DNA of 64,000 nucleotides from Rhodoferax sediminis (GCF_006970865.1 NZ_CP035503.1:3423001-3487000), one strand, 5' to 3'; counted from the stretch's first letter, positions 8,515-18,570 are shown. Notes: a model not told the origin generated them from the sequence alone. Made by a program: numbers and translations.

Positions 8515-9018
8515 ATGCTTTCCATCCCGACAGCGACCAAACAGCACCTCCCAAAACGAAGCCCATCGGAGGACGGCTATCAGGACACCATCGAAACCCG
8601 CCTGTGGCTCGATGAACACGTTTGGCTTTATAAGCTGCTGCGCAGCGAACAAAACGTCTCGCCGACCTTCCGTTTCCCGGATCTGATTGCCGCCTGCGTG
8701 TCACTGGTCTTCACGCACAACGACGCGCCATCGCGCATTTTTCGCTACTTGGGCACCCAACTGGTGCTGCGCGCGCCACAGACCCTGCGCCGCCGCGAAT
8801 CCATGTGGCGCCAGCAGTATGAGCTCTTGCTTGAAGTGCAGCGCTCGCCCGCCAACCGCCATCCGAACCCCAAGTTCCAGCTCGATCAGTTGACAACCGC
8901 CTGCGTGGCCCTGTGCCGTGAGCAAGACGAGTCCGGCACCAGCATCCTCCAACAGGCGCGCCACAACATGGCTGAGCGCGCGCGACGCGGAAAGCAAGTC
9001 CAACTCACTGAAATCTGA
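8515..9018 (+). CDS. Hypothetical ICE protein between traD and transglycosylase genes
   Basis: 167 residues, no signal peptide or membrane helix, rich in Arg and Leu. Contains DTIETRLWLDEHVWLYKLLRSEQNVSPTF at the N-terminus and a PDLIAACVSLVF helix. I do not recognise a family. Its placement in the transfer operon, co-directional with 188 bp to the next start, suggests an element-specific accessory role. Start ATG 8515 has only a weak ribosome-binding site (GAGATAA). Confidence 0.6.
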   Translation: MLSIPTATKQHLPKRSPSEDGYQDTIETRLWLDEHVWLYKLLRSEQNVSPTFRFPDLIAACVSLVFTHNDAPSRIFRYLGTQLVLRAPQTLRRRESMWRQQYELLLEVQRSPANRHPNPKFQLDQLTTACVALCREQDESGTSILQQARHNMAERARRGKQVQLTEI

Positions 9019-9205
9019 ATCGCTTCCGACCGAACCGATCACCAGCCGCCACTACGCGCTTTCGACCAGCTTCTACCGCACCCAGCCTGGCACCACGCCC
9101 GGCCTGACCCGAACCCGACCCAGACCGCCTGAGCACGACAGGCGGCCCAGACCCCTATGGCCCGCTTTCCAGCGGCTTGCGTCAATCCTCTTCAAAGGGT
9201 GCGTC

Positions 9206-9760
9206 ATGCATTTGTCGGTTTTCGCCGTATTGATTGCCTCAGCTGTGCTGGCTGCCATGCCCTCCTGGGCACTGGCCTGCTGGGGTGAAGCCGCGCAACG
9301 CTATAGCGTACCGGTCGAACTGCTGTATGCCATCGCCCGCGTCGAATCCAACCTGAACCCCAAGGCAGTCAATCGCTCACACTTTCAGAAAACCGGTTCT
9401 TACGACATCGGCCTGATGCAAATCAACAGCGGGCACCTGCGCACGCTCGCACGTTACGGCATCCGCGAATCCGACCTGTACGACCCCTGCACCAACCTTC
9501 ATGTGGGCGCCTGGCTGCTGACGGACAGTTTTTCTCGTCGGGGCGTTTCGTGGGATGCGGTCGGCGCCTACAACGCGGCGTGTTCACAGCTCAAAGGTGA
9601 GGCCTGCAATCAAGCCCGAGCCAAGTACGCATGGCGGGTCTATCAGCGACTGCCATCACAGCAAGCAAGCACCACAGCGGGCGCAGCAGCGCCGCACCGC
9701 CGGCCGGCGCAGGCACCAACCACCGTTCCCATGCAACTTGCTGTCCGGGTGTCGCCATGA
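9206..9760 (+). CDS. Lytic transglycosylase, SLT domain, conjugation-associated
   Basis: 184 residues. Signal peptide (1-24, cleavage near ALA), then a small SLT lysozyme-like domain: catalytic Glu47 in ARVESNLNP, GLMQIN at about 71-76, and the AYNAAC motif. These enzymes open peptidoglycan locally so the transfer channel can cross the periplasm (as VirB1/Orf169). ATG 9206 was chosen because the signal peptide starts there; the open frame extends 288 bp upstream without coding character. The Pro/Ala-rich tail (about 145-184) is dispensable-looking. Overlaps the next gene by ATGA. Confidence 0.85.
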   Translation: MHLSVFAVLIASAVLAAMPSWALACWGEAAQRYSVPVELLYAIARVESNLNPKAVNRSHFQKTGSYDIGLMQINSGHLRTLARYGIRESDLYDPCTNLHVGAWLLTDSFSRRGVSWDAVGAYNAACSQLKGEACNQARAKYAWRVYQRLPSQQASTTAGAAAPHRRPAQAPTTVPMQLAVRVSP

Positions 9761-10485
9761 CGAAATCCCCCTCTCGCTCGGTCGCCAGCCCTGTCCGCTG
9801 GGTTCTGCCGCTCTGTGCCGCCCTGCTCATCTCGTCCTGCAGTCTTTTGCGGCGCAGCCAGACGGAAGCACCTTCGCTCCCACACATCGCCGAGCCCGCG
9901 CCACACCTGGCCCAGATGAACTTCGGACGCCAGGCTGAGTTCGGCCTGTGTACGCCGCCGGTTTGCCCTGCTGTCACGCCCAAGACGCTCGCGCCGCCAC
10001 TTCCGCATGCAACGCTGCCCACTCTCCGACCGCTCGTCGGGTCATCAACCTTGGACGCTGGAGAAGAAATCATGCCTCCGTCTTCTGGCACAACGACAAG
10101 ATCGCCTTCTCCTTCCAGTCGTGCCCCGGAGTCCATCAGCAAGACAGTGACCGTGCATTTCAGATTTGGCGATGCATCACTGAGCCCCGCAGACAAGCTC
10201 GCATTGGACAGTGCCGTGGCAGTGGCACCCGATGCCAGGCACATCGTCATCTCGGGCCGCACCTACAGCATCGGACCTGCCAACGCCAACGCACTACTTG
10301 CCACAGCCCGTGCCCGCACTGTCAACGACTACCTGCGGACAGAACATCCCCATCTGGCTTCTGTTTTGAAACTCGATGCCCAGGGAACCTGCTGCTACGT
10401 GGCCTCGAACGACACGGAAAGGGGCCGCGGCCTCAACCGCCGCGTCGACGTCCTCTTCAGCAGCGATGGGGAGCAACCGCACTGA
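9757..10485 (+). CDS. OmpA-family lipoprotein of the transfer system
   Basis: 242 residues. Lipoprotein signal with LISSC lipobox at about residues 20-24, a Pro/Ser/Thr-rich linker, and an OmpA-like peptidoglycan-binding domain in the last 110 residues (VHFRFGDASLSPADKLALD and GLNRRVDVLFS at the end, a standard OmpA signature). Likely an outer-membrane lipoprotein that anchors the transfer apparatus to peptidoglycan. Starts in an ATGA overlap with the transglycosylase gene, so the pair probably works together on the cell wall. Confidence 0.8.
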   Translation: MTKSPSRSVASPVRWVLPLCAALLISSCSLLRRSQTEAPSLPHIAEPAPHLAQMNFGRQAEFGLCTPPVCPAVTPKTLAPPLPHATLPTLRPLVGSSTLDAGEEIMPPSSGTTTRSPSPSSRAPESISKTVTVHFRFGDASLSPADKLALDSAVAVAPDARHIVISGRTYSIGPANANALLATARARTVNDYLRTEHPHLASVLKLDAQGTCCYVASNDTERGRGLNRRVDVLFSSDGEQPH

Positions 10486-10633
10486 TCCACAACCCTCGCC
10501 CGACGGAATGACCCACCGTCGTTCCTCGCATTCACCTGCAAACGACCCGCAGAGCGCTGGCGCTCCCACCCGCCTTGCCACCCGTCTTTTCTTAAACCAA
10601 ACGTTTTCAGTCCACACATTTCTGGAGGTTCTC

Positions 10634-10993
10634 ATGGGTACTGCCACTCTCGCCGCTTCTGCTCCATCCCTTTCGCGTCCATCGTCGGCCCGCAAGCCGA
10701 TGCTGCTCGCATTTGTCTTGACCGTCCTTGGACTCGGCATGGCCATCCCGGGCTATGCCCTGGACCTGGTCGGCTTCACCGGCATCACCGGACCACTCAC
10801 CTCGGCCCTGACCCAGATCTCAGCACTGGGCCCCGGCATCAAGGCCCTGGTCGGCTTCGTCGGCTTCGTGGTCGCCCTGATCTCGCTCTCGGCCTTGCGC
10901 AATTTCGGGCCCGTCTTGTTCTATGTGGGGCTGGCGATCTTCGCGGCGGTGGGCCTGGTGATCGCCGGCGCCATCATGGGCGCGGTCATCTGA
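10634..10993 (+). CDS. traA: TraA-like pilin precursor
   Basis: 119 residues: a long basic leader (1-42) ending in a hydrophobic stretch and GYALD, then two hydrophobic helices (about 65-85 and 90-118) separated by a short polar turn (SALRNFG). This plan is that of F-type pilins (TraA/VirB2), and it lies directly before traL as in F and SXT. GGAGG ribosome-binding site 5-9 bp before ATG 10634. The strong RBS would suit a structural subunit made in quantity. Confidence 0.7.
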   Translation: MGTATLAASAPSLSRPSSARKPMLLAFVLTVLGLGMAIPGYALDLVGFTGITGPLTSALTQISALGPGIKALVGFVGFVVALISLSALRNFGPVLFYVGLAIFAAVGLVIAGAIMGAVI

Positions 10994-11018
10994 ATCACCG
11001 GGCATCACGGAGGCCCGC

Positions 11019-11318
11019 ATGCAAGCCGACACCTACATCCCGCGCCGTCTGGATGACGCCTGGAAGATCGGATTCTGGAACGTCGACGTCGCCGCCCCTG
11101 TCCTGTTTTTCTTCTTCGTCGGCTACCTGTCCGGCAGTAAGTTGTCCTTTGCCGCCTGCATGGCGTCCGGCATCTTTCTGTCGCGCTGGATTGCGCGCCT
11201 CAAAGCCGACCGGCACCCGGCCTTCGCCGTCCACTGGCTGTATTGGCATCTGCCAGCCAACCCCGTGACGGCGATGCGCGCCACGCCGCCATCCCACATC
11301 CGTCGCATGGTCGGCTGA
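11019..11318 (+). CDS. traL: TraL-like conjugative transfer protein
   Basis: 99 residues. IPRRLDDAWKIGFWNVDVA at the N-terminus matches the TraL pattern of a cytoplasmic lead-in before membrane helices; hydrophobic segments follow at about 24-57. TraL is an inner-membrane component equivalent to VirB3. Gene order pilin-L-E-K-B supports it. Confidence 0.8.
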   Translation: MQADTYIPRRLDDAWKIGFWNVDVAAPVLFFFFVGYLSGSKLSFAACMASGIFLSRWIARLKADRHPAFAVHWLYWHLPANPVTAMRATPPSHIRRMVG

Positions 11319-11335
11319 GCGCAAGGAGACCTCTC

Positions 11336-11902
11336 ATGGATTTCGAACGCCTCAACAGCGACATCAAGGAGATGCGCCGACGCAACCGCAGCCTGGGCCT
11401 GACCGTGGGTGCACTGGCGGCTGGCCAGATCATCGCCCTGCTGGTCATCCTGAACCTGCTGGGCACGGTGCGCACGGTGATCGTGCCGCCCTCCATCAAC
11501 AAAAGCTTCTGGGTGACCCGCGACAAGGCCAGCAGTGAGTACCTGGAACAGATGGCCAGCTTCGTGGCCTGGCTGGTCCTTGACGTGACCCCATCAAGCA
11601 TCGACTGGAAGAAAGACATGCTGCTAGGCTACGTCGAATCCGACCAGTACGGTGCGCTCAAGACCCGGCAGGAGGTGGAAGCCGAACGCCTCAAACGCAT
11701 CAATGCCACCACGGTCTTTGCGCCCCAGCAACTGGTACCCAGCGAGGACGCGCAAAACGTCGTCGTGCGGGGCCGCCTGCGCACCCTCGTCAATGGCTTC
11801 GAGACGACCAACGAGGCCAAGGCCTATCTGGTCGAGTTCAGCTACTCGGGCGCGCGCATGCACCTCAAGACGTTCAAGGAGATTCCCAATGCGAGCAAAT
11901 AG
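11336..11902 (+). CDS. traE: TraE-like (VirB8-like) conjugative transfer protein
   Basis: 188 residues. Short cytoplasmic N-terminus, one membrane helix (about 23-44), and a periplasmic VirB8/TraE-type domain with SFWVTRDKASSEYLEQMASFVAWLVLDVTP. In the F system TraE is part of the inner-membrane platform. ATG 11336 follows AAGGAG; the 3' end overlaps traK by 14 bp. Confidence 0.85.
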   Translation: MDFERLNSDIKEMRRRNRSLGLTVGALAAGQIIALLVILNLLGTVRTVIVPPSINKSFWVTRDKASSEYLEQMASFVAWLVLDVTPSSIDWKKDMLLGYVESDQYGALKTRQEVEAERLKRINATTVFAPQQLVPSEDAQNVVVRGRLRTLVNGFETTNEAKAYLVEFSYSGARMHLKTFKEIPNASK

Positions 11903-12779
11903 ATACAGGCTGCGGTTGCCTCAGGCGCACATCGCGCTGCCCGCCCGCCTGGCAGCCATCGCGGCAATCGCAGTCGTTGTTGTTGCGACAGCGCTGACTA
12001 CCTCGTCCGCCCATGCACTGCAGCTCATCGAAGCCAGCGATGGCGTGTCGGTCGAGGCCATCCTGTCGATCAAGGAACCCACCCGCATCCGCATCGAAGG
12101 CTCATCCATTACGGACGTGTTTGGCAACATCCATTCAAGCCATTGTGGTACCACCCAGACACTGTCGGCATTGCCCGGCATGCCTGCCGGAACAAGCCCA
12201 AGCGGCCCTATCACCCCAGTGACCAACCCGGCCGGTGATGTGGTCCTGGAATGCGACCGCGACAAGGGGGAGGTCTACCTCCGTCCGGTGGGCGATTCGT
12301 CCAAACCCATCAACCTGTTCATCTCTTCCGCGACGGCCACTTACACCCTGCTGCTGCGCCGCTCGGATACACCTGCGGACACCATCGTGATCCGCGACAA
12401 GACGCCGAAGTCGCTGAAGCCCACCGAAGCCACGCAGAGCCCAGCTGGTCCGTCGCCTAACCACATCCGCGCCATGAAGGCCCTGCTGGTCGCCATGGCT
12501 TCGGACCGGGTCCCCGCTGACATCCGGGTCGAAGAGACCAATCGCTCCATTCAGCTTTGGGCCGAAGCCCGGTTCTCTCAGGTGCGCCAGTACGAGGGGC
12601 GTGGCCTTCTGGGTGAAAAATACCTGCTGCAGAACGTCAGTCAAAACGTCATGGTGCTGGCCGAGCAGGAGTTCGACCGCGAAAGTGGCAATGTGGCCGG
12701 TATCGCCATCGAGCAGCACAACCTGCGTCCGGGTGAGACCACCAGCGTCTACGTGATCCGGCGCGGGGGTGTGCAATGA
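11889..12779 (+). CDS. traK: TraK-like (VirB9-like) secretin-type transfer protein
   Basis: 296 residues with a signal peptide (about 1-45, ending SSAHALQ). The body carries DGVSVEAILSIKEPTRIRIEG near the N-terminus and IAIEQHNLRPGETTSVYVIRRG at the C-terminus, both typical of F-type TraK. TraK forms the outer-membrane core with TraV and TraB. ATG 11889 lies inside the end of traE; the open frame extends upstream but only from here is there a signal peptide. Overlaps traB by ATGA. Confidence 0.85.
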   Translation: MRANRYRLRLPQAHIALPARLAAIAAIAVVVVATALTTSSAHALQLIEASDGVSVEAILSIKEPTRIRIEGSSITDVFGNIHSSHCGTTQTLSALPGMPAGTSPSGPITPVTNPAGDVVLECDRDKGEVYLRPVGDSSKPINLFISSATATYTLLLRRSDTPADTIVIRDKTPKSLKPTEATQSPAGPSPNHIRAMKALLVAMASDRVPADIRVEETNRSIQLWAEARFSQVRQYEGRGLLGEKYLLQNVSQNVMVLAEQEFDRESGNVAGIAIEQHNLRPGETTSVYVIRRGGVQ

Positions 12780-14180
12780 ATCCGTCACGCCACCTGTCCC
12801 ACCTCCTGCGCGATCTACTGGCGCGCCTGTCCCCGAGTCAGCGCCAGCACGCCATGCTCGCCACCCTCCTGGTCGGCGGTGTCGGCCTGCTGTGGCTGGT
12901 TTTTTCGTTCACGGATTCACACCCAAAGAATGAAGGGGCCCGGACATCGACCGGACTGCCCAGCGCGGTCACCAACATCGGCATCATGCCGCCGGGCGGC
13001 CAGGTCAATCCGGTGGACCAATGGGTCGGTACCGCCGGACGCAAGCTCGCCCAGTACGAGAACGAGCGTGAAGAACAGGGCCGGTTGAACAAGGACCGGC
13101 AGGCATTCGAGTCCAAGACCCTGCAGCGCTTCGCCGACCTGGAACAGAGGCTGACCTCGACCCAGCAGGCGGCCCTTACGCCACCAACCCAGCCACAAAC
13201 ACCGGCAACACTTCCCCCGCCGGCGTCATCCAACCCGTCCGCCATGCCACCGGCCGCGAGCCTGCCCCCGTTACCACCGCCCGCCAAGGCCTCTCCAGTA
13301 GCGGCGCTGCCAGGCGGCGTGCCGGGCAACCCGATGCCCATGCCGTTTGATGCGGCACCTGCCGCTCCCGGTATCACCCGCATCACGCTGGCAGAGCGGA
13401 CCAAGCCCGCCAGCACAGCAAGCGCTACGACAGGAGCTGGGCCAGATGCCAACTCACCCAAGGACGCGCGGACCGTTTCGACCTTCCTGCCAGTGAGCTT
13501 CACGCGTGGCACACTGCTCGGCGGGCTCGATGCGCCCACAGGTGGGCAGTCGCAATCCAACCCGCACCCGGTGCTGATCCGCCTTGTCGGACAACAGCAT
13601 CCTGCCCAACCGCTTCCGTGGCGAATACCGCGACTGCTTTGTGGTGGCCGCCGGTTACGGCGACATCAGCTCGGAACGGGCCTACCTGCGCACCGAGAGT
13701 CTGTCCTGCGTGCGCGCCGATGGCGCCACGCTGGAGGTCAAGATCCAGGGCAGCGTCTACGGTGAGGACGGCAAGGTCGGCATGCGGGGCCGTCTGGTCA
13801 CCAAGCAGGGCCAGATGCTGGCCAATGCGCTGCTCGCCGGCGTGGTCAGCGGCATCGGCCAGGGCGTGGTCACCTCCTCCACCGAGTACAGCACCTCGGC
13901 ACTCGGCACGGTCGCCAGCGCGCAGGGGGTCGATGCCTACCGCGCCGGCGTCGGCACGGGGGTCGGTCGCGCACTGGACCGCCTGGCCCAGTACTACATC
14001 AAGCTGGCCGAGAACACCTTTCCCGTCATCGAAGTCGATGCCGGCCGCGAGATCGACGTGGTCATTACCAAGGGCGTGCGCATCGACGTGCCCATGACCG
14101 CCAGCGCGATGCCGCCGTCGCGCACATCCCCATCCCCCGAAACCCGCTATCTGGAGGTACCTGACGATGGCAACTATTGA
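12776..14180 (+). pseudogene. traB: TraB-like (VirB10-like) transfer protein gene with a single-base frameshift
   Basis: The N-terminal part (about 269 codons, to 13582) has a cytoplasmic tail, one membrane helix (about 28-45), a coiled coil (about 85-125) and a Pro-rich spacer, then enters the conserved beta-barrel with PVLIRL. At 13583-13586 an extra base shifts the frame; the natural continuation SDNSILPNRFRGEYRDCF and the rest of the TraB domain lie in the next frame to 14180. Read through, the product is about 467 residues, normal for TraB, which spans the envelope and links the outer core to the inner platform. Unshifted, the protein ends at 13765 with nonsense sequence. May be a true mutation or a base-calling error. 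Confidence 0.8.
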
Positions 14181-14973
14181 TTCCCGGCGCGCGCGCATGC
14201 TCGCCCCTGCACTGATGACGGCCCTGGTCACCGCGCTCTTTTGCGTGGTCTCCCCGGCCCGCGCCTCGACCACAGAAGAGGTGCGCTTGCTGGCCGCCTT
14301 GAAGAAAGCCCACCCCGGCACCCGCTTCACCGAAGTCTCGCGCTCCCCGGTCGAAGGCATCTATGAAGTCTGGATGAATGGCAACGTGGCCTATGTGGCC
14401 GCCAGGAATCCTCGCTATTTCATCTTCGGGCGGGTCTTTGACACGCAAACGATGCGGGACATCACCGGGCCGAAGCTGGCGCAGGCGTCCAGCCCTTCAA
14501 ACGACGTAGTTCGCACATCAACATCCACCGCGACGGTCTCGTTCGACCAGTTGCCGCTGGCCGACGCCATCAAGACCGTGCGCGGCAACGGCCAACGCAA
14601 AGTTGCCGTGTTCAGCGACCCGAACTGCTCCTTCTGCAAACAATTGGAGCCCGAGCTCGCAGGCATCGACAACGTGACGGTGTACACCTTCCTCGTGCCG
14701 TTCCAGGGTGAGGCCAAACCTATCGCGGTCTGGTGCGCCACCGACCGGGAACAGGCCTGGCAGCGCCTCATGCTACGCGGCGACAGCGCCCTGTTGAACA
14801 CGGCTTCCGCCTGCGCCCACCCCATCGCCCGCAACCTGGCGCTGGCCCATCAACTGGCCGTGCAGGGCACGCCCACCCTGATCTGGGCCGATGGCAGTCG
14901 CACCGAAGGCTACGTCGACCGCAGCGTACTGGAAGCGCGTCTGGTGCAAACCACGAAGGAGGCCCGACCATGA
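14167..14973 (+). CDS. dsbC: DsbC-family disulfide isomerase of the transfer system
   Basis: 268 residues. Signal peptide (about 1-33), a short dimerisation-like region, then a thioredoxin fold with CSFC at 154-157 in [16 protein letters not shown] and the cis-Pro segment [10 protein letters not shown]. Such isomerases sit in the same position in SXT/R391 and help fold the Cys-rich TraN, TraU and TraH. Overlaps the end of traB by 14 bp and traV by ATGA. Confidence 0.9.
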   Translation: MATIDSRRARMLAPALMTALVTALFCVVSPARASTTEEVRLLAALKKAHPGTRFTEVSRSPVEGIYEVWMNGNVAYVAARNPRYFIFGRVFDTQTMRDITGPKLAQASSPSNDVVRTSTSTATVSFDQLPLADAIKTVRGNGQRKVAVFSDPNCSFCKQLEPELAGIDNVTVYTFLVPFQGEAKPIAVWCATDREQAWQRLMLRGDSALLNTASACAHPIARNLALAHQLAVQGTPTLIWADGSRTEGYVDRSVLEARLVQTTKEARP

Positions 14974-15632
14974 GCAAGCGGTTTCAACTCCTCACACGAG
15001 ATACTGACCTGATGGCTGTGGCGCTGGCTGGAATGGTCGGATTGAGCGGCTGCAGCAACCTGTCCGGCCTGGATGGCGGATCCAAATACGCCTGCAAGGC
15101 GCCCGAAGGCGTGGCCTGTGATTCGGTGTCCGGCACCTATGCCAACGCCCTCCACAACAACTTGCCCAGCCAGCGCCAGCGGCAGCCCGTTGAAATACCA
15201 ACGCCATCAGAGCCGTCGCCATCGACTGTGCCGCGTCGCGTCCCCTTGGCGGCCGCACCGGCCGTCGCGACCACCGGCACGCTGATTCCCGCTCAAGGGG
15301 TCAATCCACTGCGCTCGCAGGCCCGTGTGCTGCGCCTATGGACCAAGCCCTGGGAAGACGCCGATGGCGATCTTTATGACCAGGGTTACGTCTACGTGCA
15401 GGTCAGCGCCGGCCAATGGCTGATCGAGCACGTACAGCACCAGATTCGCGACGCCTATGCCCCGCTGCGCCCTCCGTCCAAGGCAGCGGAGGCGCCTGGC
15501 AGTCAGGGCACAGGCAGCGCAACGGAGCCGCTGGAGACCTTCCGCACGACACCTGCACAGACCTCTTCCCAACCCTTCGGTAGACCCTCTGTCGGCATGC
15601 CCTCGGGGACCTCCTTCAACCGCGCGCAGTGA
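14970..15632 (+). CDS. traV: TraV-like outer-membrane lipoprotein
   Basis: 220 residues. Lipobox LSGC (Cys at about 28), then the TraV hallmark [19 protein letters not shown] with two conserved Cys. In the F system TraV is the lipid-anchored part of the outer core with TraK and TraB. Contains a [17 protein letters not shown] helix and a low-complexity tail. ATG 14970 overlaps dsbC stop. Confidence 0.85.
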   Translation: MSKRFQLLTRDTDLMAVALAGMVGLSGCSNLSGLDGGSKYACKAPEGVACDSVSGTYANALHNNLPSQRQRQPVEIPTPSEPSPSTVPRRVPLAAAPAVATTGTLIPAQGVNPLRSQARVLRLWTKPWEDADGDLYDQGYVYVQVSAGQWLIEHVQHQIRDAYAPLRPPSKAAEAPGSQGTGSATEPLETFRTTPAQTSSQPFGRPSVGMPSGTSFNRAQ

Positions 15633-15640
15633 GGCCCGTC

Positions 15641-18205
15641 ATGACCCAATGCTCCTCTGCATCCACCGCCGCCCGAGCATCCCGCGCTCACGCCAACCTG
15701 CTCAACCTCGGCCAGCCCGTCGATACCCCGGCCGAGCAGTTTGCGAGCTGGCTGCCCTACTCCGCCTACCTGGCCACCGAGAAACTTTTCGTGAACCGCG
15801 ACAGCCTGGGTTTCATGCTGGAGGTGATGCCGCAGTCCGGTGCCGACGACCGCATGGCCGAGGTGCTGGTCTCGCTGTACGCGAATTGCCCACCCGGCAC
15901 CGGCATCCAGTTCCACCTGTTCGCCTCGCCCCATGTCCGCGCCCAGCTGCGCCAGTACGCCAACCTGCGTGTCGAGGACGAGGATCAGGCCGAGAAGGCC
16001 CAACAGTGGGGTCGGCCCGCGCGCAACGACAACCTGTTTCGCAAGCTGGCGCGCCAGCGGGTCGGCCACCTGCTGCAGGGAGCCCGGCAGTCGCTGACCG
16101 CAGGCTTCCATTACACGATCCGGGATTTCCGGCTGATGCTGAGCGTGGCGTTTGCGGGGGATGCCGAGGACCTGAGCAAGCGGGACGAACTGCTGGCCTT
16201 GCGCGACTCGATGGCCTCGACGCTGCGCTCCGCCTCCCTGCCGAACCGGGTGTGCGACGCCGCCGACCTGATCAACTGGTGCGCGCTGTTCACCAACCCC
16301 GACCGCATCTCCCAGACCGATGGACCCGACCTGCGCTACGACGATGGTCGCGAGATCCGCGACCAGATTGTCGACTTCGACACCATCCAGGACCCGCACC
16401 CGAACGGCCTGACACTGTGGAAGGAGAACAGCCCGGATGTACTGGAGGCTCGTTTTTACTCGATCAAGAGTTTTCCGGAGCGCTTCGCGCTGTGGCAGAT
16501 GGGCTCGCTGATTGGCGACCTGATGCAGCCTGCGCTGCAGTACTCCGCGCCTTTCCTGCTGACCATGGGCGTGCACGTGCTCGACCCCAACGTCACCAAG
16601 TCAGTCGTCATGGCGAATCACGTCCGCGCTACCCAGAACGCCAAAAGCAAGATGGCCGATGTCATGCCGGACGTCAACAAGAAGCTGCAGGACTGGACGG
16701 CCGCAGCCAACGCCATCGACACCGGCGGCAGCCTGGTGAGCCTGTACCACCAGCTCGCGATCTTCTCACCGCCCGAGAAAGCCGTGTCTGCCCATGAAAC
16801 GGCGAATGCCATTTGGCGCGGCCGTGGCTTCCAGCTCAATGCGGATGCCTATATGCACCGCCAGGCATTGTTGGCCAGCCTGCCGATGACTTTGACCGAG
16901 AAGTTCCACAAGGATCTGGCCAAGATGCGCCGCGTCACGCGCAAGACCACGGCCAATGCCATCCACATGGCCCCGCTGATCGCGGAGTGGCGCGGCACAC
17001 GCACGCCGGCCTTGGTGTTTGGCGGGCGGCGCGGCCAACTGATGACGCTGGACATCTTCGACAACGACCTGGGCAACTACAACTTCGCCATCATCGGCGC
17101 CCCGGGATCGGGCAAGTCGGTGCTGATGAACGAGATGGCCTGGTCCTACCGCGCCATCGGCGCCAAGGTCTGGATGCTGGACCTGGGGCGTTCCTTCGAG
17201 AAGCTGTGCCGCAAGGCCAAGGGCACCTACATCGAGTTTCGACCCGACGTCGACATTTGCCTGAACCCGTTTACGCATATCGCGGACATGAACGAAGACA
17301 TCGACATGCTGGTGCCCGGCATCGCCAAGATGGCTTCGATGCAGCACACGCTGGAGGAAGTTCAGTACAAGGCGATCTCGGCAATGGTGCTCAAGCTGTT
17401 CCGGGAGTACGGCCGGGACCTGCGGATCACCGCCCTGCGCGACGCCTTCAAGACCGGCACCCTCGATGAACTGGGTGTCGTCAACGACCAGCGTCTCAAG
17501 GACCTGGCCATCATGCTCAACCCCTACGCACGGGGCGGCCAGTACGAGCGCTTCTTCGAAGGGCCCAACAACGTCGACTTCTCGAACGATTTCATCGTCA
17601 TCGAGAACGAGGAACTGAAACGCCGACCCGACTTGCATGCCGTGGTCAACATCCTGCTGCTGCACCAGATCACCGGCGAGATGTACCTGACGCGCAACCG
17701 GCGCAAGGTGCTGTTCATTGACGAACTCAAACAACAGCTCGGTGACATTGGCGCCGACGATCCGGTCAAGGCCGCCGTGATCGAGGAAGCGGCCCGGCGC
17801 GCCCGCAAATACGGTGGCGCGCTCGGCACCGCGACCCAGAGTGCCGATGATTTCTATGGCTCGGCGCAAATGGAAGCGGCCTTCAACTGCTCCGATTGGG
17901 TGTTCCTGCTGCGCCAGAAGCCGGAGTCCATTGAAATGCTGGATCGCAAGGGCCGGCTCACCATGGACGAGCCCAAGAAGCGCCTGCTGAATTCGCTGCG
18001 CACCGAGGCCGGTGTGTTCTCAGAGCTGTACATCTCTTCGCCGGTTGGCGAAGGGGTGGCGCGCAACATTCTCGATCCGGCCACGCACCTGCTGTTCAGC
18101 AACAAGCTGGAGGACAACGCACCCATTGATGAGTTGCGAGCTCAGGGCCTGAGCGTCGACGAGGCGATCACCGAGTTGCTGCGCCGCAGGGGGCATGCCG
18201 TATGA
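15641..18205 (+). CDS. traC: TraC-like (VirB4-like) conjugation ATPase
   Basis: 854 residues. N-terminal TraC domain (LPYSAYLATEKLFVNRDSLGFMLEVMPQSG), then the VirB4-type ATPase with Walker A GAPGSGKS at about 486-493 and Walker B KVLFIDELKQQLG at about 690. TraC powers pilus assembly and transfer at the inner membrane. Length matches the family. ATG 15641 taken; a GTG lies four codons upstream. Overlaps trbI by ATGA. Confidence 0.92.
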   Translation: MTQCSSASTAARASRAHANLLNLGQPVDTPAEQFASWLPYSAYLATEKLFVNRDSLGFMLEVMPQSGADDRMAEVLVSLYANCPPGTGIQFHLFASPHVRAQLRQYANLRVEDEDQAEKAQQWGRPARNDNLFRKLARQRVGHLLQGARQSLTAGFHYTIRDFRLMLSVAFAGDAEDLSKRDELLALRDSMASTLRSASLPNRVCDAADLINWCALFTNPDRISQTDGPDLRYDDGREIRDQIVDFDTIQDPHPNGLTLWKENSPDVLEARFYSIKSFPERFALWQMGSLIGDLMQPALQYSAPFLLTMGVHVLDPNVTKSVVMANHVRATQNAKSKMADVMPDVNKKLQDWTAAANAIDTGGSLVSLYHQLAIFSPPEKAVSAHETANAIWRGRGFQLNADAYMHRQALLASLPMTLTEKFHKDLAKMRRVTRKTTANAIHMAPLIAEWRGTRTPALVFGGRRGQLMTLDIFDNDLGNYNFAIIGAPGSGKSVLMNEMAWSYRAIGAKVWMLDLGRSFEKLCRKAKGTYIEFRPDVDICLNPFTHIADMNEDIDMLVPGIAKMASMQHTLEEVQYKAISAMVLKLFREYGRDLRITALRDAFKTGTLDELGVVNDQRLKDLAIMLNPYARGGQYERFFEGPNNVDFSNDFIVIENEELKRRPDLHAVVNILLLHQITGEMYLTRNRRKVLFIDELKQQLGDIGADDPVKAAVIEEAARRARKYGGALGTATQSADDFYGSAQMEAAFNCSDWVFLLRQKPESIEMLDRKGRLTMDEPKKRLLNSLRTEAGVFSELYISSPVGEGVARNILDPATHLLFSNKLEDNAPIDELRAQGLSVDEAITELLRRRGHAV

Positions 18206-18570
18206 AAACCTCCACCGCCCAGTTCCTTTTGAACGCACTGTTGTCGCTACTCATCCTCGCTGCCGGATTGGCGCTGTATGACCGTATCGTGGTGCGCCCC
18301 GCCCTGGTCATTGGCATGGTCGACGTCGCCGAGGTGTACCGGGCCAAGGAAGCGGAGTTCACCCAGATGCTCACGAAGACTGCCTTGGAAGAGGACCGCC
18401 AGAAAGCGCTGCTGATGGCGCGCGCCTTTGCGCAGCGCCTGCCCGTCGCCCTGGAGGAATTGCCGCGTGACTGCGGCTGCCTGGTGATCCTCAAGAGCGC
18501 CCTCGCGGGACCAACGCCGCACACCGTGGACCTGACGCCCCTGTTGCGCAAGAAGGTGGATACGCCATGA
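18202..18570 (+). CDS. trbI: TrbI-like type-F transfer protein
   Basis: 122 residues with an N-terminal membrane helix (about 8-26) and a periplasmic domain reading VVRPALVIGMVDVAEVYRAKEAEFT and ARAFAQRLPVALEELPRDCGCLVILKSAL, the TrbI pattern. In F, TrbI affects pilus retraction. ATGA overlaps on both sides place it in the middle of a coupled run. Confidence 0.75.
   Translation: MKTSTAQFLLNALLSLLILAAGLALYDRIVVRPALVIGMVDVAEVYRAKEAEFTQMLTKTALEEDRQKALLMARAFAQRLPVALEELPRDCGCLVILKSALAGPTPHTVDLTPLLRKKVDTP

Noticed and set aside
13583..13590. Programmed ribosomal frameshift in traB
   Set aside because: No heptameric slippery site or strong downstream hairpin is evident at the join, so a plain indel is preferred.
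15457..16797. A 446-codon plus-strand frame across traV and traC
   Set aside because: Out-of-frame shadow of traC, Arg/Pro-rich, with no motifs; traC itself has full ATPase motifs.
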